A DNA stretch of 64,000 nucleotides from Streptomyces olivoverticillatus (GTDB lineage Bacteria; Actinomycetota; Actinomycetes; Streptomycetales; Streptomycetaceae). The notes below the pieces were generated by a model, which searched no databases, was not told the DNA's origin, and was given only the letters and a program-made list of their open reading frames with translations. Each line of letters opens with the position of its first letter. Position 1 is the first letter of the stretch. The position numbers and the translations under genes are program-made. Shown one piece after another: positions 62,177 through 64,000 of the stretch. The stretch covers positions 62,001 through 126,000 of the forward strand of contig NZ_JACHJH010000008.1 of the NCBI RefSeq assembly GCF_014203555.1. Direction: 5' to 3'.

Positions 62177-62566
62177 CTACGGGCGCACCGTGCGCGGGCC
62201 CGTCACCTCGGCGCCCAGCGCCCGCACCCGCTCGCGCAGTTCGCGGTCGGCGGTGACGACCACACAGCGCCGCCCCGGCTCCCGGGCGGCGACCACCTCC
62301 ACGATCCGGTCGTCCCCGCTGCCCGGTGCCGCCTCGACCCGGACGCCCGGCACCGGCTCCGTCCCGCGCGCGGCGCCCTCCACCACCAGCACCACCTCCA
62401 GCGGGCCGGACAGCGGCGGGTCGAGGAGATCCTCGGGCAGCCCGGTCCGCGCACAGGCCACCAGCCGGTCGCGCAGGCGTTCGGCGGCGCCGAGCCGGTC
62501 GCGCCACCAGCCGTCGGGCACCGAACCGACGACGTTCGCCGCATCCACGACAAGAAGTCCCCTCAT
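62177..62566 (-). CDS. NYN/PIN-like domain protein (putative ribonuclease)
   Basis: The 129-residue protein looks like a compact NYN (PIN-fold) nuclease. The first strand carries Asp-Asn (LLVVDAANVVGS), acidic residues follow in SGDDRIVEVV (about residues 85-95) and in the VVTADRELRERVRALGAEV strand-helix (about 103-121). These form the usual metal site of NYN/PIN ribonucleases. Streptomycete homologues are often annotated as NTP pyrophosphohydrolases without clear ground. The ATG at 62566 is preferred over 62698 because the first strand starts there and GAGG precedes it. Confidence 0.72.
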   Translation of the reverse strand: MRGLLVVDAANVVGSVPDGWWRDRLGAAERLRDRLVACARTGLPEDLLDPPLSGPLEVVLVVEGAARGTEPVPGVRVEAAPGSGDDRIVEVVAAREPGRRCVVVTADRELRERVRALGAEVTGPRTVRP

Positions 62567-62612
62567 GGCGCCAGCCTCGCACGCCGTGCGCTGCCCGAAT
62601 TCCCCGGCACGC

Positions 62613-62625
62613 ACAATGTTATTGT
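62613..62625. promoter_or_regulatory. ACAAT-N3-ATTGT palindrome between divergent genes
   Basis: ACAAT-GTT-ATTGT is a perfect inverted repeat in the 103-base divergent region between the NYN and propeller-like genes. Its AT content stands out. It may be an operator for either gene. Confidence 0.4.
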
Positions 62626-62669
62626 CGAGGGTCAACAAAGCAGGCACCAAGAGAGGCTGGCAGCGAGTC

Positions 62670-63764
62670 ATGGCAGTGCGGACGGCCACCCCCACCACTG
62701 GCTGGTTGCTGCGGGGAGCCGACGGCCGCCTGACGGCCTACGCGGCAGCCTCCGGCTGCATCCTGCGCTGGACCGAGACCACCCCCGGCGGCCCGGAGTG
62801 GACCGGCCCCGAGCGGCTCGAGGTGCCGGGCCTGGAGCCGTATCTGTCCATAGCCCAAGACCCCAAGGGGTACGTCTACCTGACGGGCCTGCGGCGCCGC
62901 GCCCACGAGGACGGGCGGGCCGAGACCGACGTGGTCTATGCCACCCAGTTCCAGTCGGGCCGTGCGCTCACCCCCTGGCGCTCGATCGGCACCCCCTACG
63001 GCCAGGACTGGCAGCGCGCCGGCCAGATCGGCGCGCCCACCCTGGCGGTCGACTCCCTCGGACCGCAGGTCTTCGTGCGCAACGCCGGCGGCGGCGTGTG
63101 CGGGCGGCGTCAGGACGCGCGCGGCGTCTGGGGTCCGTGGACGGACCTGAAGGGCAGTCACGTCCTCGACGTGATGTCGGCCGCGGTGACGGCCGAAGGG
63201 CGGCTGGAACTGCTCGCGCCGGCCGGTGAGTTCGTGCTGCGCTGGCGCCAGGACGAGCCCGGCGGCGTGCTGCGCCGGGTGCTCAACACGCCGGCCAAGC
63301 CGCAGGCCGGTTCCTCCTCCTCCGCGCCGTCCGGCGACGGGCGCATCGTGCACTTCTGGCGGGCCGCCGCCGACTCCGTCCTGCAGATGCAGGAGCCCGA
63401 CGCTCCCGAGGGCCCGGACAGCGAGACCGGCGCGGAAGGGCCCGCACCGGTGGCCCTGGGGGCGCTGGGTGCCGGCACGGGACCGGTGGCGGCGCTGCGG
63501 ACGACTGTCGGCGGGCGCGCGTGCACGGTGCTGGCGCAGCGGTCGCCCTCCGGGCTGCCGGCGGTGGCGGTCTACGCCGACGGCGAGGCCGCGTCGGCCT
63601 CGTGGTCCGAGACCGGCGACGAGTGCATCGGCGCACCGGCCCTGGCGCTCGACGCGCAGGGGCGCCTGGTGCTGGCCGTGCTCGCCGCGGACGGCCGCCT
63701 GCGGGTCGCGCGACAGCGGACGGACGAGGCAGGGCTGGCCCTGGGGGAGTGGGAGCGCGCGTAG
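62670..63764 (+). CDS. Hypothetical protein, predicted beta-propeller-like
   Basis: The 364-residue protein contains repeated segments with a strand-turn-strand pattern and the phrase LAVDSLGPQVFVRNAGGGVCGRRQDARGVWGPWTDLKG, recalling the tectonin/sialidase-like propellers in which each blade has a WxxW-type or Asp-box-like turn. Related repeats are near residues 10-45, 57-105, 118-155 and 330-362 (ALALDAQGRLVLAVLAADGRLRVARQ). No signal peptide is seen, so it should be cytoplasmic. ATG 62670 is used; GAGAGG lies about 13 bases upstream, a weak site. A binding or scaffold role is possible; function is unknown. Confidence 0.62.
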   Translation: MAVRTATPTTGWLLRGADGRLTAYAAASGCILRWTETTPGGPEWTGPERLEVPGLEPYLSIAQDPKGYVYLTGLRRRAHEDGRAETDVVYATQFQSGRALTPWRSIGTPYGQDWQRAGQIGAPTLAVDSLGPQVFVRNAGGGVCGRRQDARGVWGPWTDLKGSHVLDVMSAAVTAEGRLELLAPAGEFVLRWRQDEPGGVLRRVLNTPAKPQAGSSSSAPSGDGRIVHFWRAAADSVLQMQEPDAPEGPDSETGAEGPAPVALGALGAGTGPVAALRTTVGGRACTVLAQRSPSGLPAVAVYADGEAASASWSETGDECIGAPALALDAQGRLVLAVLAADGRLRVARQRTDEAGLALGEWERA

Positions 63765-63777
63765 GGCTCAGGGGTGA

Positions 63778-64000
63778 TCACTCCACGCTCGCGGGCCGTG
63801 CTCCATCAGTGATCACTAGGGGCCGCAAACCGTCCTTTTCCGCGCCCCTGTTGAGCACGATGCCCCGCGTCCGGTCGTACGCCGTCCGGTACCGCGCCCG
63901 CTGCTCGTCCGTCAGGTCCCGGCGGCGTAGCGCGGCCCCCACGTCCACCAGCCGGATCTTCGGCTTCAGCTCCACCAGGGTCGGGACGAACCGGGCATCG
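63778..64000 (-). CDS. C-terminal part of an unidentified protein (runs off window)
   Basis: On the reverse strand a frame without stop enters from beyond 64000 and ends at TGA 63778-63780, giving about 73 residues of C-terminus: VELKPKIRLVDVGAALRRRD, then a basic helix DEQRARYRTAYDRTRGIVLN and the tail LVITDGARPASVE. No family is recognised from this part. A GTG at 63975 could be a start, but it has no ribosome site and the frame continues upstream, so a longer gene is likely. Confidence 0.5.
   Translation of the reverse strand, partial: DARFVPTLVELKPKIRLVDVGAALRRRDLTDEQRARYRTAYDRTRGIVLNRGAEKDGLRPLVITDGARPASVE

Noticed and set aside
63774..63820. Two GTGATCAC palindromes near the right edge
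   Set aside because: Eight to ten bases each, one overlapping a stop codon; too short to separate from chance.

Overview
The window is chromosomal DNA from a high-GC actinomycete, almost certainly Streptomyces or a close relative. Third codon positions are nearly always G or C, GTG starts and 4-base stop/start overlaps are frequent, and several gene pairs are typical of streptomycetes (MurA-like protein with an HTH beside aconitase; ngcEFG, a ROK regulator and xylFGH in a row; ImmA/IrrE-like protein with a MAB_1171c-type membrane protein; Hen1 with Pnkp). From memory, the right half resembles the S. coelicolor SCO5998-SCO6013 neighbourhood; this was not checked by alignment. I saw no rRNA, tRNA, CRISPR array, prophage or intact insertion sequence. 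Coding density is about 90 percent.

Region 1 (1-10.0 kb) is a complete trans-4-hydroxy-L-proline catabolic locus. It encodes a 2-epimerase of the proline-racemase family, a three-subunit D-hydroxyproline dehydrogenase, a DapA-type deaminase, an aldehyde dehydrogenase that would give 2-oxoglutarate, and a GntR/FCD regulator. An M24 proline peptidase and an S33 iminopeptidase-like hydrolase lie at its two ends, so the locus looks built to consume collagen-type peptides. Related dyads lie upstream of the first two genes.

Region 2 (10.1-19 kb) holds small modules: a DUF4956/VTC polyphosphate-polymerase pair, an amidohydrolase, an ImmA/IrrE-like protein overlapping a multi-pass membrane protein, a SepF-like protein, an AAA ATPase overlapping a MazG-like pyrophosphohydrolase, small hypothetical proteins and an F420-type oxidoreductase.

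Region 3 (19-26.5 kb) has homocysteine S-methyltransferase, the Hen1-Pnkp RNA-repair operon, then arginine deiminase and ornithine carbamoyltransferase.

Region 4 (26.6-34.1 kb) is an aerobic aryl-CoA pathway, best fitting 2-aminobenzoyl-CoA (anthranilate) or salicylyl-CoA: enoyl-CoA hydratase, a fused FAD-monooxygenase/Old Yellow Enzyme protein, PaaX, an aryl-CoA ligase, an acyl-CoA dehydrogenase and a RidA-like protein. Three transcription units converge or diverge here, and two share the dyad GTGAC-N4-GTCA.

Region 5 (34.1-42 kb) carries a MurA homologue with an N-terminal HTH and a perfect palindrome at its own promoter, a DUF1648 membrane protein with a YtrA-type GntR regulator, a Uma2-type nuclease, secreted proteins, and acnA, whose promoter has a TamR-like palindrome plus a large iron-box-like dyad.

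Region 6 (42-64 kb) is for sugar and polymer use: a secreted GH92 mannosidase, the NgcEFG chitooligosaccharide importer, an anti-sigma-like ATPase, a ROK regulator with the XylFGH xylose importer, a secreted S53 peptidase, a TrmB-like regulator, dxs, an amino-acid permease, an NYN-domain protein, a predicted beta-propeller-like protein and a partial gene running off the right edge.
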